NCBI GenBank assembly: GCA_017792465.1
Contig: CP051234.1
Span: forward strand, 4,124,501-4,188,500
Reading direction: 5' to 3'
Origin: Filomicrobium sp.
GTDB lineage: Bacteria > Pseudomonadota > Alphaproteobacteria > Rhizobiales > Hyphomicrobiaceae
Length of the DNA stretch: 64,000 nt
Below the pieces are notes generated by a model that saw nothing but the letters and a program-made list of their open reading frames with translations, made no database searches and was not told the DNA's origin. The translations under genes and the position numbers were made by a program. Shown piece after piece: positions 43,603 through 52,759 of this stretch; the stretch's first letter is position 1; the number at the start of each line of letters is the position of its first letter.

Positions 43603-45462
43603 TTGCCCATTCGCCAGCTCTCCCCTGAAACGGTCAACCGGATTGCTGCGGGCGAAGTCATTGAGCGGCCGGCAAGCGTCGTCAAGGAACTCGTAGAGAA
43701 TGCCATCGATGCTGGCGCGGCGAACGTCGAGGTCGTGACGGTGGCCGGCGGCTTGTCGCTTATCCGGGTGAGCGATGACGGACAGGGGATGGCCGGGCCC
43801 GATCTGGAGCTTTGCATCGAGCGGCACGCGACCTCCAAACTCAACGAAGACGATCTCTTCGATATCCGCTCGTTCGGCTTTCGCGGCGAGGCGCTGCCGT
43901 CCATTGGTTCGGTTGCGCGGCTTGAGATAGCCAGCCGGTCGGCGGGTGCGCGCGATGCCTTCGTGGTGATCGTTGATAAGGGGGCGCGGCAGCCGCTGAA
44001 GCCGACAGCGATCAACCGAGGGACGCGCGTTGAAGTGCGCGACCTGTTCTCGGCGACGCCGGCGCGTTTGAAGTTTCTGAAATCGGAGCGGGCTGAGAAT
44101 CTGGCGACGTCTGAAACCGTCAAGCGGCTTGCCATGGCGCATCCGGAAGTCGGTTTCACGCTTGTTATGGGGGAGCGTGCAAGTCTCAAGTTGCCGCGTC
44201 AGGACGCGACCCAGGCAGGGCTGTTGCAGCGTCTTGCGAAAATCATGGGGCGGGATTTTCAGGACGACGCAATCGAGGTTGCAGGCGAGCGGGACGGGGT
44301 GCGCATTGCCGGGTTTGTTGGGTTGCCAACTTTGAACCGGGGCGACGCCAGCCAGCAGTATCTTTTCGTCAACGGCCGGCCGGTGAAGGATCGGTTGTTG
44401 ATCGGTGCCCTACGCGCCGCCTATGGGGATACGATCCCGCGCGGGCGGCATCCCTATCTGGCGCTCTTCATCGACGTTGAGCCGCGCGATCTTGACGTCA
44501 ACGTGCACCCGGCCAAGACGGAAGTTCGCTTCAAGGATGCCGGAGCCGTGCGCTCGCTCGTTATCGGCGCGGTCAGGCATGCGCTTGAACAAAGCTCGAG
44601 CAGGGCCTCGGCGCAAGGTGGGCGCGAGACGATTGAAGCCTTTTCAGCGACCCTCGCAAGCTCTGGACCGTTGGCGGCGCAGCCGGTTCTGGAAGGAATG
44701 CGCGAAGCCCCTCGTTATCAATCCGGCTGGGGACGGCCAGCCGCATCGGCGGTTGCGTTCGCAAGGGAAGCGCACAGCCCGTTCGGTCTTCGCGGCGAAG
44801 AGCAAGCGCCGCTGGCGGCGGTCGATCTGCCATCGGCGGAGGCAGGCGCGCATTCCGAGACGGTTGCGGAAGAAACGTTGGACCGACCGCTGGGTGCGGC
44901 GCGGGCGCAATTGCACGAGACCTACATCGTGGCGCAAACGCGCGATGCGGTGGTGATCGTTGACCAGCATGCGGCGCATGAGCGGCTCGTTTACGAGCGT
45001 CTGAAATCGATGCTCGCCAACGGCGGGGTCGCGCGGCAGGGGCTTCTCATTCCTGAGATTGTCGAGATGCTGCCCGATGAGGTCGACGCGCTGCTTGAGA
45101 AGGCGGATGAACTTGCCGACCTTGGGCTTGTCGTCGATAGCTTCGGGGCGGAGGCGATTGCGGTGCGTGAAGTGCCGGCACTACTCGGGCAATGCGACGT
45201 CAAAGGTCTCGTTCGAGACTTGGCAGCCGAGGTTCTCGATGATCGCGGGCAGTCGGCATTGACCGAACGGCTCGAAGCGGTGGCCTCGCGGATGGCGTGT
45301 CACGGCAGTGTGCGGGCCGGGCGCCGACTGACACCAGCGGAAATGAATGCGTTGCTGCGCGAGATGGAGGCGACCCCATTTTCAGGGCAGTGCAATCACG
45401 GGCGGCCGACGTACGTCGAATTGAAGCTCGGCGATATCGAACGGCTGTTCGGCCGACGCTGA
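43603..45462 (+). CDS. mutL: DNA mismatch repair protein MutL
   Basis: MutL couples mismatch recognition by MutS to strand processing. The 619-residue protein has the GHKL ATPase motifs: ENAIDAGAANV, DDGQGM, and FRGEALPSIGSVARLE. A variable linker occupies about 340-440. The C-terminal part has DQHAAHERLVYE beginning at D454, matching the DQHA(x)2E(x)4E endonuclease motif, so it is the nicking type of MutL found in bacteria without MutH. Translation begins at a TTG at 43603, required to include the family start PIRQLSPETVNRIAAGEVI. Confidence 0.95.
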   Translation: MPIRQLSPETVNRIAAGEVIERPASVVKELVENAIDAGAANVEVVTVAGGLSLIRVSDDGQGMAGPDLELCIERHATSKLNEDDLFDIRSFGFRGEALPSIGSVARLEIASRSAGARDAFVVIVDKGARQPLKPTAINRGTRVEVRDLFSATPARLKFLKSERAENLATSETVKRLAMAHPEVGFTLVMGERASLKLPRQDATQAGLLQRLAKIMGRDFQDDAIEVAGERDGVRIAGFVGLPTLNRGDASQQYLFVNGRPVKDRLLIGALRAAYGDTIPRGRHPYLALFIDVEPRDLDVNVHPAKTEVRFKDAGAVRSLVIGAVRHALEQSSSRASAQGGRETIEAFSATLASSGPLAAQPVLEGMREAPRYQSGWGRPAASAVAFAREAHSPFGLRGEEQAPLAAVDLPSAEAGAHSETVAEETLDRPLGAARAQLHETYIVAQTRDAVVIVDQHAAHERLVYERLKSMLANGGVARQGLLIPEIVEMLPDEVDALLEKADELADLGLVVDSFGAEAIAVREVPALLGQCDVKGLVRDLAAEVLDDRGQSALTERLEAVASRMACHGSVRAGRRLTPAEMNALLREMEATPFSGQCNHGRPTYVELKLGDIERLFGRR

Positions 45463-45560
45463 CGGGCGGTCGCGAACCGGGTGGGTGGGATCGTTCGGGC
45501 GCAATTCCGCACGCTGCGCTTGCGGGTAAATTTTTTCTTTAATTAAAGACTGGGAGTTTT

Positions 45561-45586
45561 GGCGCGACTTACGGGCAAGTCGTGCC
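45561..45586. other. Strong hairpin between mutL and tolC
   Basis: GGCGCGACTT (45561-45570) pairs with AAGTCGTGCC (45577-45586), with one G:U pair and a six-base loop. It is placed between converging genes but lacks a T run on either side, so it is not a standard terminator. A palindromic CTTTAATTAAAG lies just before. Confidence 0.5.
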
Positions 45587-45634
45587 GTCGCGCCGGCCGG
45601 CTCGCCTTTTGCGTTGGCCGCCGGCTAACCCGGC

Positions 45635-47161
45635 TTATTTCATGGACCAGTTGCGTCCCACCGAATCCCACAATTCGAGACGCTCGCGGCGACCATCGTC
45701 ATGGGTGATGGAAATGCCCCACCATTTACGGCGGACTTCGTCGTAGTGGGCTTCCGGATCGTAGACCGTGTCGACGACACCGATGTTGTCGACGCTCAAA
45801 CGCCCCACGGCCGACAAGACGGTGTAGGCGGCGACGATCAGATTGCGCCGGGTGGTGGCAAGCTGGACTTGCGCGTTCAGCAATTCCTGCTCGGCGTTCA
45901 AGACGTCCAGCAATGTGCGCTGGCCGACCTTTTCCTCTTCGCGAACGCCGGTCAGAGCCGTTTGGTTGGCGTCGACCTGGGTTTGGTCGGAGACGAGCTG
46001 GGCTTTGACAGCCTGGAACTGGGACCATGCGGTGACGACGGCTTCACGCACCTGGGTGCGGGCGTCCTCGACTTCCTGCAGGCGACTGACGTGGGTGTGT
46101 TTGGTGGCACGGACGCGAGCGGATACTTCACCACCCTGGTAGATCGGGATGTCGAGACGGCCGGTGAGCGTTGTGACTTCGCTTTCGGCGTTCGTTGACG
46201 AAGTGTTGAAGCGGTTCAGATAGCTGGCTTCGAGGTTCAGCGTCGGCAGCAGTTCGCCACGCACGACATCGACGGAATGACGGGCGGCCTGCTCGCGATA
46301 AAGAGCTGCGATCACGAGCGGGTTTTCATTGATCCCGATCGAGATTGCTTCGTTGAGCGACTTGGGCATGACCCGGTAGGGCACGCCTGGCTCGGTGAGC
46401 GCTGACGGTGGGTTGCCGACGACGCGCTCGTATCGGGCGCGGCTGCCCTTCAGATTAGCGCGGGCGAGATCGAGCGACGAGACCGAACCGGCGCGCCGGG
46501 CACGAGCCTGAGACACGTCCGTGCGGGTCACTTCGCCGACGTTGAACCGGTCCGTTGTTGCGCGTAGTTCACGCGAGAGAACGGCAACGTTGTTTTCCTG
46601 CAGTCCGACGATGGCTTTGTCGCGGACGACGTCCATGTAGGCGGTTGCGGCTTCGAGGAGAACCTGGCGCTCGATGTCGCGCAGCGTTTCACGGCCTGCG
46701 CGGACGTTCGATTCAGCCTCGGCTACGGTGTTACTCGTGCGGAAGCCGTTGAATAGGTTCTGCTGAAGGGTGACGCCGTAGCTGCGCGGGTAAACCGTAT
46801 CGCCAGAGCGGGTGCCGCGGGAGATCGTTCCAGTTGTGCTGGAAAAGCCGTTGGCGTCTTCGTCGCGCAAGCGGGAGCGGACATCCTGGATGTTGACTTC
46901 GGCGCTGCCGTTCACGCGCGGGAGGTATCCCGAGCGGGCTTGCGGCACGGACTCATCGGTTGCGCGCAAGCGGGCGCGTTCGGCATCGATGCGCGGGTTG
47001 TAGCGATAAGCGGATGAGAGTGCGTTGCTGAGGGTTTCGGCTTGGGCTGAGGCAAGTGGTGAGAGGATGCAGAAGGCCGCGAGCGCGACGGCACTCACGC
47101 GTCCATATCGGCTCGTTGACCGATTGACGTTCTGGCGATGAGTAACTTTGTTCAAATTCAT
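45635..47161 (-). CDS. tolC: TolC-family outer-membrane efflux/secretion channel
   Basis: TolC proteins are trimeric channels through the outer membrane and periplasm that serve type I secretion and drug efflux. The 508-residue protein has a signal peptide (residues about 15-45, ending SAQAET) and a repeated coiled-coil/beta-barrel plan. Diagnostic segments are NALSSAYRYNPRIDAERARLRA, VQNLFNGFRTSNTVAEAE and LDVLNAEQELLNAQVQLATTRRN. I chose the ATG at 47161; a GTG at 47200 adds 13 unrelated residues. No transporter or membrane-fusion partner gene lies beside it, so it may serve several pumps. Confidence 0.93.
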   Translation of the reverse strand: MNLNKVTHRQNVNRSTSRYGRVSAVALAAFCILSPLASAQAETLSNALSSAYRYNPRIDAERARLRATDESVPQARSGYLPRVNGSAEVNIQDVRSRLRDEDANGFSSTTGTISRGTRSGDTVYPRSYGVTLQQNLFNGFRTSNTVAEAESNVRAGRETLRDIERQVLLEAATAYMDVVRDKAIVGLQENNVAVLSRELRATTDRFNVGEVTRTDVSQARARRAGSVSSLDLARANLKGSRARYERVVGNPPSALTEPGVPYRVMPKSLNEAISIGINENPLVIAALYREQAARHSVDVVRGELLPTLNLEASYLNRFNTSSTNAESEVTTLTGRLDIPIYQGGEVSARVRATKHTHVSRLQEVEDARTQVREAVVTAWSQFQAVKAQLVSDQTQVDANQTALTGVREEEKVGQRTLLDVLNAEQELLNAQVQLATTRRNLIVAAYTVLSAVGRLSVDNIGVVDTVYDPEAHYDEVRRKWWGISITHDDGRRERLELWDSVGRNWSMK

Positions 47162-47950
47162 CCGATCAACCGGCCTTTGCGAGCTGGACACTGCGGGCAA
47201 AACGAGCCCGTCGTGATGAGCCTTAACGTACCTGGGTTTTATGATTCCGGCCGTGGGAAAGGCTCAGCGCACTTCCTTTTTCCACAGTTCGATCACCGTA
47301 CGCCAACACACCAGATACGCGATAACTTTGCTCTACGACACCTTAGGTTTCATAGCCGATCGCTCGGCGAGAGAACACATATGCACTGTCGCAGGCGTAC
47401 GAAGGGCGGGGTTCCGTGGCCAGATGCACACACACGACGGCTGCACTCCTTTGGCTCCGATTCCGCCCGGGCATACTCATTTAAGAACAGTGCAACGCTA
47501 TTTCTTTGGGATTTCAGCGCGCCGTGCCATTGCGAAACGAGACGATGAACATCGAAGTCGCGTGAAGTCGATGTCAACGCCGCGCACAGGCGACGTGCGT
47601 ATCTGAATGTCCCTCACAACCCCCGATTTGGAACCGATGGAGGCGCGCGCACTTCGAGCGTGCCATTCGATCCCGAATCTTTCGATGTTGAAGCTATGAT
47701 TGAGCCAGGCTTGCAGCAAGAGGACGAGGTAGCTTTCTCTTCCAGCTGTGGCGTTTGAGGCGCTTGCCGACTCGCTTCAGCACTTGCGCAAAGGGCCGCC
47801 AATTCAGGGATTTAGGAGATATAACACCGTTGCGATGCGGCTGCATCGATGGCATGCGCTGATGGCATGCGGGCAAGCGAACTGGCTCGACCGGAAACCT
47901 TGATTAGACCACCAGATCAATTGAACGATGTTCTTAGTGGGTCTTGAAGA
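47162..47950. other. Large non-coding gap upstream of tolC
   Basis: I see no credible coding region in this 789-base stretch, the longest gap in the window. Open frames on both strands give proteins with no recognisable sequence and no ribosome sites. A short direct repeat GATGGCATGCG occurs at 47848-47858 and 47861-47871. The tolC promoter must be at the left end. Decayed coding DNA or a small RNA gene could be here. Confidence 0.5.
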
Positions 47951-48622
47951 TCAGAAAACGAACTCTTTGGCCTTGGCAAAGCCCGGCAACATGGGGGCTC
48001 CGGCTTCGAAGTACTCTTTTTCATCGAAGTTTGCGCCGACCCGGCGCCACAAGACGGCCCGGGCGTATTTGGGGGCGCCGCGGACGGCCACCAGCCTTCC
48101 ACCATCCTTTAGCTGATCGAGCAAGGCAGGGGGAATTTCGTCGACGCGGCCGCCAACGAAGATGGCGTCGTAGGGACCTTCATCGGGGTAACCGTCAGGT
48201 AGCGAGCCGCTGACAACTGCAACGTTGTCCATTGACAAGTCCTGCAGGGCCTTTGTGGCTGATTCGGCGAGCGCTGCATCGCTTTCCAGCGCAACGACCG
48301 TCTCGGCCAGTTGGCCGATCAAAGCCGCCGAGTAACCGCTGCCGCAGCCGACATCGAGGACGACGTCACCGGCTGAGATTTCGGCGAGCTGGATCAGTTT
48401 GGCGAGTGTGCGCGGGGCAAGCAGGGCGCGCGGCTCGGCGCCTGGAGGAGCTTTTGTGAGCGGGATCTGCTCATCCATGTACGCCATTGGCTTGTAGCTT
48501 GGCGGTGCAAACTGTTCGCGCGGGGTCTCCAGCATGGCGCGGATGATGCGCCGATCGGTGACGTCGCTCGGCCGGACCTGAGATTCAACCATGTTCAAAC
48601 GTTGATTTTTGACGTCGATCAT
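47951..48622 (-). CDS. pcm: Protein-L-isoaspartate O-methyltransferase family protein
   Basis: The 223-residue protein is of the PCMT fold, which uses S-adenosylmethionine to repair isoaspartyl residues. SAM-binding motif I is DVVLDVGCGSGYSAALIGQL (about 82-101). It retains VVALESDAALAE, SLPDGYPDEGPYDAIFVGG and a late RLVAVRG. Bacterial genes of this type frequently sit next to tolC in alphaproteobacteria, as here. I chose the ATG at 48622 (MIDVKNQRLNMVESQVRPSD start); upstream codons to 48679 are not homologous. Confidence 0.9.
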   Translation of the reverse strand: MIDVKNQRLNMVESQVRPSDVTDRRIIRAMLETPREQFAPPSYKPMAYMDEQIPLTKAPPGAEPRALLAPRTLAKLIQLAEISAGDVVLDVGCGSGYSAALIGQLAETVVALESDAALAESATKALQDLSMDNVAVVSGSLPDGYPDEGPYDAIFVGGRVDEIPPALLDQLKDGGRLVAVRGAPKYARAVLWRRVGANFDEKEYFEAGAPMLPGFAKAKEFVF

Positions 48623-48915
48623 CCCAATTCCTTCGTCGATGCTGCTGGTTTGCAGACCCCAGACCCGCTCTTGGCGCACCCGCGTGGGGTGGAGAATCGC
48701 CGCCAGTGGGCGCTGGTCCTATTGAAATACACATTAGTGCGGCCGCGCCCAACACGAAATTGACACTGCGCCGCATATCAAATGGGAGAATTCCCGGGGT
48801 ATTCTTGAAGCCCGAGGTGAAGATAACGATCTTCACGATTGCGTTTGTTAATCTGCTTGTGATAAACGCACTGCTTCTCGGGCTGGCGTTCGCCGCCGGC
48901 CAGAGATGCTCGTGG

Positions 48916-48989
48916 GGCCACGTGGCGGAGTGGTGACGCAGCGGACTGCAAATCCGTATACCCCGGTTCGATTCCGGGCGTGGCCTCCA
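48916..48989 (+). tRNA. tRNA-Cys (anticodon GCA)
   Basis: A 74-base cloverleaf is visible. The acceptor stem is GGCCACG with CGTGGCC, the anticodon loop is CTGCAAA, and the T-arm is CCCGGTTCGATTCCGGG. The discriminator is T and CCA is encoded (48987-48989). The anticodon reads GCA, decoding UGC and UGU. Confidence 0.96.
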
Positions 48990-49152
48990 GACGACCTTGC
49001 CTTTGCACTAACTTTTCGCTAACCGCATCAGGCGAAACGTTAGGGCTTCAACTTCAAGCCGGCTTCTGTTATCAAGCCCGCCTTGGACGACAGGGGCAAG
49101 AGTTGCGGTTGCGTTTCGCTTGCCCGATGCGCATCTGTCGGCATCAGGTATT

Positions 49153-49227
49153 CCGTGGTAGCTCAGCGGTAGAGCATCCGACTGTTAATCGGACGGTCGT
49201 AGGTTCGAATCCTACCCACGGAGCCAA
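49153..49227 (+). tRNA. tRNA-Asn (anticodon GTT)
   Basis: A 75-base cloverleaf is visible. The acceptor stem is TCCGTGG with CCACGGA, the D-arm is AGCTCAGCGGTAGAGC, and the anticodon stem-loop is CCGACTGTTAATCGG. The T-arm is TAGGTTCGAATCCTA, and the gene ends in G plus encoded CCA. Anticodon GTT decodes asparagine. Confidence 0.97.
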
Positions 49228-49375
49228 TTATTTCAGAGGCGTACGGTCTTCTTGCCGGAATAGTCTCTCCCACATTTTGACGGTTTCCCCATTCAGTGTC
49301 TGGTGTTTCTCGATCAGGGCGTTTTCAGGCGCGTCTGATTCGAGCTTCTGTGAAGTCCTGAGCCTCTCGAAGGGT

Positions 49376-50257
49376 TCACAATGCTAGTTTCATCTCTTGC
49401 TGGAGCCAGGAGAGAAAGTGCTTAACTTTTTTCGTTGGCTTTTTCTGTTCGCTAACGTGGGCCCAATAAGCGAAGCCGGGGAGTTGGATCTCCGGACGAT
49501 AGGGTACAAGCCAGCTGCGATGGACCATGTCTTGTGCGAGCACATTGCTGAGTAGAACGAGTCCCTGCCCTGACAGCCCTGCTTGCAGTACTTCATATTC
49601 GTGGCGAAATTCTCGGATTCTCGTCTTCGGAATCGCGTGTTCGCCCGCCGCTTTGCACCAACCCTGCCAAGTGACCGGTTCAAGCGTTTTAGACATCCAT
49701 TGCGTGCCGATCAACTGCGCTTTCGAAAGATCTGACAACTGGTCGATATAGTCTCTCGAACCAAAAGCCTGAAAGCGTTCGCTCGACACCTGCACAGCGC
49801 CGCGGGTGTCGTCACTTTCGGCACTGTAGCGAATGGCGATGTCGATGCTTCGATCCCGTCGCAAGTCCGTCAACTCGGTCGAAGATATCATGCGCAGGGT
49901 AATGGCTCGGTTGCCAGCTTCAAACGATGCGATGCGTGGGGCCAGCCAAAGCGCTGCGAAGGCTGGCGTCGTGGAGACCGTCAGCGTGTTCTCAGACGCG
50001 CGTAGAGCGTCCAGTGTGGCTTCAAGATGCGAAAAGGATATTGAGGTTGCCTCGGCTAATTCCCTGCCTGCATCGGTCAATGAAATCCGCCTCGTGCCGC
50101 GTTCAAACAACGCAATGCCTAATTGCGCTTCCAGCCCTCGAATATGATGGGAAATTGCAGTCGCAGATACATTCAATTCTTCTGCGGCGGCTTTGAAGCT
50201 ACCCAATCGCGCGGCGCCGTCGAACGCTCTTAGTGCGGGCAAGGAAGGTCTGGACAT
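49376..50257 (-). CDS. LysR-family transcriptional regulator
   Basis: This DNA-binding protein of 293 residues has the N-terminal winged helix: LRAFDGAARLGSFKAAAEELNVSATAISHHIRGLE, the helix-turn-helix at about 20-40. The rest is the ligand-binding LysR substrate domain of the GcvA-like subgroup. It is divergent from the azoreductase gene, the classical arrangement of a LysR regulator and its target. A 13-base palindrome (50272-50284) lies just upstream of its start. The inducer is unknown. Confidence 0.93.
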   Translation of the reverse strand: MSRPSLPALRAFDGAARLGSFKAAAEELNVSATAISHHIRGLEAQLGIALFERGTRRISLTDAGRELAEATSISFSHLEATLDALRASENTLTVSTTPAFAALWLAPRIASFEAGNRAITLRMISSTELTDLRRDRSIDIAIRYSAESDDTRGAVQVSSERFQAFGSRDYIDQLSDLSKAQLIGTQWMSKTLEPVTWQGWCKAAGEHAIPKTRIREFRHEYEVLQAGLSGQGLVLLSNVLAQDMVHRSWLVPYRPEIQLPGFAYWAHVSEQKKPTKKVKHFLSWLQQEMKLAL

Positions 50258-50271
50258 GGAGCTCGTATGGT

Positions 50272-50284
50272 TGAGTTTTACTCA
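50272..50284. promoter_or_regulatory. Candidate LysR operator in divergent promoter region
   Basis: TGAGTTTTACTCA is a perfect 5+3+5 inverted repeat, 15 bases before the LysR start. The same octamer TTGAGTTT recurs at 50367-50374 closer to the azoreductase start. Position and symmetry fit a LysR binding site, but no binding data exist. Confidence 0.45.
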
Positions 50285-50425
50285 TCCATAGGTGGCATCG
50301 TTGTCTTTGTCACGTCTGCGGAAATCGGGATCTTCTGAAAGAGCGGGTGCATGCCAGTCCATTCTGTTGAGTTTGGCAGATGGTGGGCATGAGGCACGCG
50401 ATTTAACACTATGGAGCTCGACACC

Positions 50426-51100
50426 ATGACCAATCTTCTGCGGGTGGACGCCAGTGCTCGTCGTACTCGATCATTAACCCGGATGATGAGCGACTTGTTT
50501 CTTGCGAACTGGGCCAAGACTGGAGTGGATATCGACATCATCTCGCGCGATGTCGGCCTTCATCCGCCGGTGGCGATTTCCGAAGACTGGATCGCTGCGG
50601 CTTTCACTCCGATAGAGCAACGCTCAACCGGCCAAAAATCTCTGCTTGCAGATTCCGACATGTTCATCAATGAGGTTGAGCAAGCGGACATCATTTTAAT
50701 CGCGACGCCCATGTACAATTACGGCATGCCCGCAGCTCTCAAAGCTTGGGTCGATCAGGTGGTGCGCATCGGCAAGACTTTTACGTTTGATCTTGAACGC
50801 GGCGACCGGCCGCTTGAACCAATCTTCAGTGGCAAGACGCTTATCCTTCTGACTGCATCGGGAGAATTCGGGTTTGGAACAGGTGAGCTGAATGACGGTT
50901 CTGACCATCTCACTCCCCATCTTCGAACCGTATCAAAATACCTTGGAGTAAATGCAACTCATCATGTCGGCATAGAGTATCAGGAGTTCGGAGGTCATCG
51001 CTTCGAAGCCTCGAAGGCTGAGGCCAAGCGGCAAATCGAGGATCTGGCAATAGAACTTGCTGAGCATGGGCCAAATGCAGGTCGGAGGGGCCAGGCGTAG
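50426..51100 (+). CDS. azoR: FMN-dependent NADH-azoreductase
   Basis: AzoR-type flavodoxin-fold enzymes reduce azo dyes and quinones with NADH. The 224-residue protein begins TNLLRVDASARRTRSLTRM, like the FMN-phosphate loop of the family. It continues with ADIILIATPMYNYGMPAALKAWVDQVVRIGKTF, the conserved core, and ends in ASGEFGFG with the isoalloxazine contact region. I chose the ATG at 50426, preceded by GGAG at nine bases; an ATG at 50411 is also in frame. It is divergent from the LysR regulator, which probably controls it in response to quinone or electrophile stress (inference). Confidence 0.9.
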   Translation: MTNLLRVDASARRTRSLTRMMSDLFLANWAKTGVDIDIISRDVGLHPPVAISEDWIAAAFTPIEQRSTGQKSLLADSDMFINEVEQADIILIATPMYNYGMPAALKAWVDQVVRIGKTFTFDLERGDRPLEPIFSGKTLILLTASGEFGFGTGELNDGSDHLTPHLRTVSKYLGVNATHHVGIEYQEFGGHRFEASKAEAKRQIEDLAIELAEHGPNAGRRGQA

Positions 51101-51548
51101 TCTGGCGCGAAGTGGGTCGTATTCTGTTTTGGATTTTACTCGGTCAGGGCAAGTCAATCATGTCGAACCCGAATGAGCATCGCAGCCTGAGGTCTGTGAC
51201 GCTCGCGCCGTTCTCCCAGCAACGGAGAACGGGCGTTTTGTCGTGCAGTCGTGTGTGGTTTTGGGCGTACGCTGTCGCAAACTGATGGCTCGGGCGACGT
51301 TATTCGTTGATCGGCTTGCCCCATCGCATTTGTTTTCTCATCGTAGCTACAAGTTTGATTCGGTCTTGTCAGAGGCGCATGGGGCAGAGGCGCATGGGAT
51401 TGGCGGCCTCCCGCGAGGTTCGCGAAGCCTTGGCCGGGTAGAATCAGGCATCCGAACAGCGGTGTGGGCTCGGCCAGGGGGTGGCCGGGCGCTGTTGCGG
51501 TGATCATGTGGCAGATGAACGAGCCATCGTTGCGGGGCAAAAGACGAC
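51101..51548. other. Intergenic region upstream of an unknown gene
   Basis: No recognised gene lies in these 448 bases. An 86-codon open frame at 51243-51503 is not supported by homology or a ribosome site. Near the right end, GGCAGATGAACGAGC (51510-51524) nearly repeats GGCAGATGAGCGAGC at 51551-51565, which lies just after the next start codon. Confidence 0.5.
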
Positions 51549-52538
51549 ATGGCAGATGAGCGAGCTGTCGGGGCTGGATCGAGCTTCTCGCACTTCGACG
51601 ACATAAGGTCGGAAGTGCAGGAGATGATCGATCGCCTCTACGAGCTGCACGATGCGACCGACCCGCGGAAGGGGGAGGTGTCCGAGGAGGGCAAGCATCG
51701 CCGCGCGCTGCGTGCGGTGGCCATCTGGTGGCATGTTCATGCGCGCCTGATGCAATGGGCGCAAAGCCATCTGATCGGCTACGAGATGGCGCAATCGGAC
51801 GCCAAAATCGCTGAAGTTCTGATGTCGATGCGTGGCGGGGAGACCAGCGACAATAGCCATCAGCATGAGCAGTTGGGCAGCCTCTACGTCTGGAACCCAG
51901 GGTACGTTTATAGCGCTGGCGATGATCGCTCGGGGGATCACTGGAGCAATACGCTGGAGCAGCGCCTGCGGGAGGCGGATCTGGGGCTGGAGGACGATGT
52001 TCTGCGGCGGGTGATCGTGCAGATGCTTCGCTCGCTCAGCATCGATAGTTCCGTCTGGCGGTTTCCGCTGAGCGAGGCACTGAATGCGCTGAACCGCGGC
52101 GAGGTTACGGATTTCTTCAAACCGTCGAATGGTCAGCAGCCCGGGCGGCGTCCATATATGCTCGACCGGGCGCGGGCGGATGCGGTGGCGCACGTCTATT
52201 ACCTGATCGGCAAGGGCATCAAGAAGCGGGTGGCTCTCTTCCGGGTTGGTGCGGAGGTGAACGTTTCGCCTGAAACGGTGCGGGAATGGGAGAAAAGCCT
52301 GCGGCCGGATGAGGCGTTCCGGTTTCTTTGGGAAAGCGCCTGGCTTGCCGGGCAGATCGAGGATGATCCGGAGCTGGCGAGCGCGGATGTTTTCGACCTT
52401 CGCTATCACGGCAAGACCAGTACGCTCGATATGGCGCGGTCGTTCCTGGAGGGGCAGGCTTGGTTGGCCAAATCGCTTGGCGATATTCGCGAGCGGCTGC
52501 GCAACTATCGGGAGCCGGCTTGCCAGGAGGAGGTTTGA
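51549..52538 (+). CDS. Protein of unknown function, possible DNA-binding helix
   Basis: I do not recognise this 329-residue protein. It is hydrophilic, with no signal peptide or membrane span, and rich in Arg, Glu, Trp and His. The N-terminal part (about 15-60) is helical and charged. A region at about 240 reads GAEVNVSPETVREWEKSL, which could be a helix-turn-helix. The last 60 residues look helical. It lies downstream of the tRNA genes, with the LysR/azoreductase pair, and has no neighbour suggesting its job. It may be part of a small accessory segment. No function is assigned. Confidence 0.7.
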   Translation: MADERAVGAGSSFSHFDDIRSEVQEMIDRLYELHDATDPRKGEVSEEGKHRRALRAVAIWWHVHARLMQWAQSHLIGYEMAQSDAKIAEVLMSMRGGETSDNSHQHEQLGSLYVWNPGYVYSAGDDRSGDHWSNTLEQRLREADLGLEDDVLRRVIVQMLRSLSIDSSVWRFPLSEALNALNRGEVTDFFKPSNGQQPGRRPYMLDRARADAVAHVYYLIGKGIKKRVALFRVGAEVNVSPETVREWEKSLRPDEAFRFLWESAWLAGQIEDDPELASADVFDLRYHGKTSTLDMARSFLEGQAWLAKSLGDIRERLRNYREPACQEEV

Positions 52539-52759
52539 GCCTCCGCTGGATCCTGGCGGGAAGGCGAGGTGGCCGCCAGCGCTTGGTGTTTGAAAAGGCC
52601 GGCGTTATTTGAATTATTCGTCACATCGGACCGGGATTGATTTTTGTGATATTCCGCGGGGTTCCAGCGCTGCAGAGCCTTTGTCGACAGGCACAGATGC
52701 CGACGGCGCGAATTGAGATTTGATGCCTCCTTGAGTGTGGGGCGAATGGATGAAGAGTT

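Noticed and set aside
48706-48936. Short plus-strand open frame of 76 codons with one hydrophobic segment, before tRNA-Cys
   Set aside because: It runs into the tRNA-Cys gene and lacks a convincing ribosome site, so it is not likely to be translated.
51243-51503. Open frame of 86 codons after the azoreductase
   Set aside because: No ribosome site, no homology and composition unlike the neighbouring genes.
49153-52538. A genomic island with attachment sites at tRNA-Asn
   Set aside because: I could not find a copy of the tRNA 3' end beyond the segment, nor an integrase, so only a low-interest suggestion is kept.
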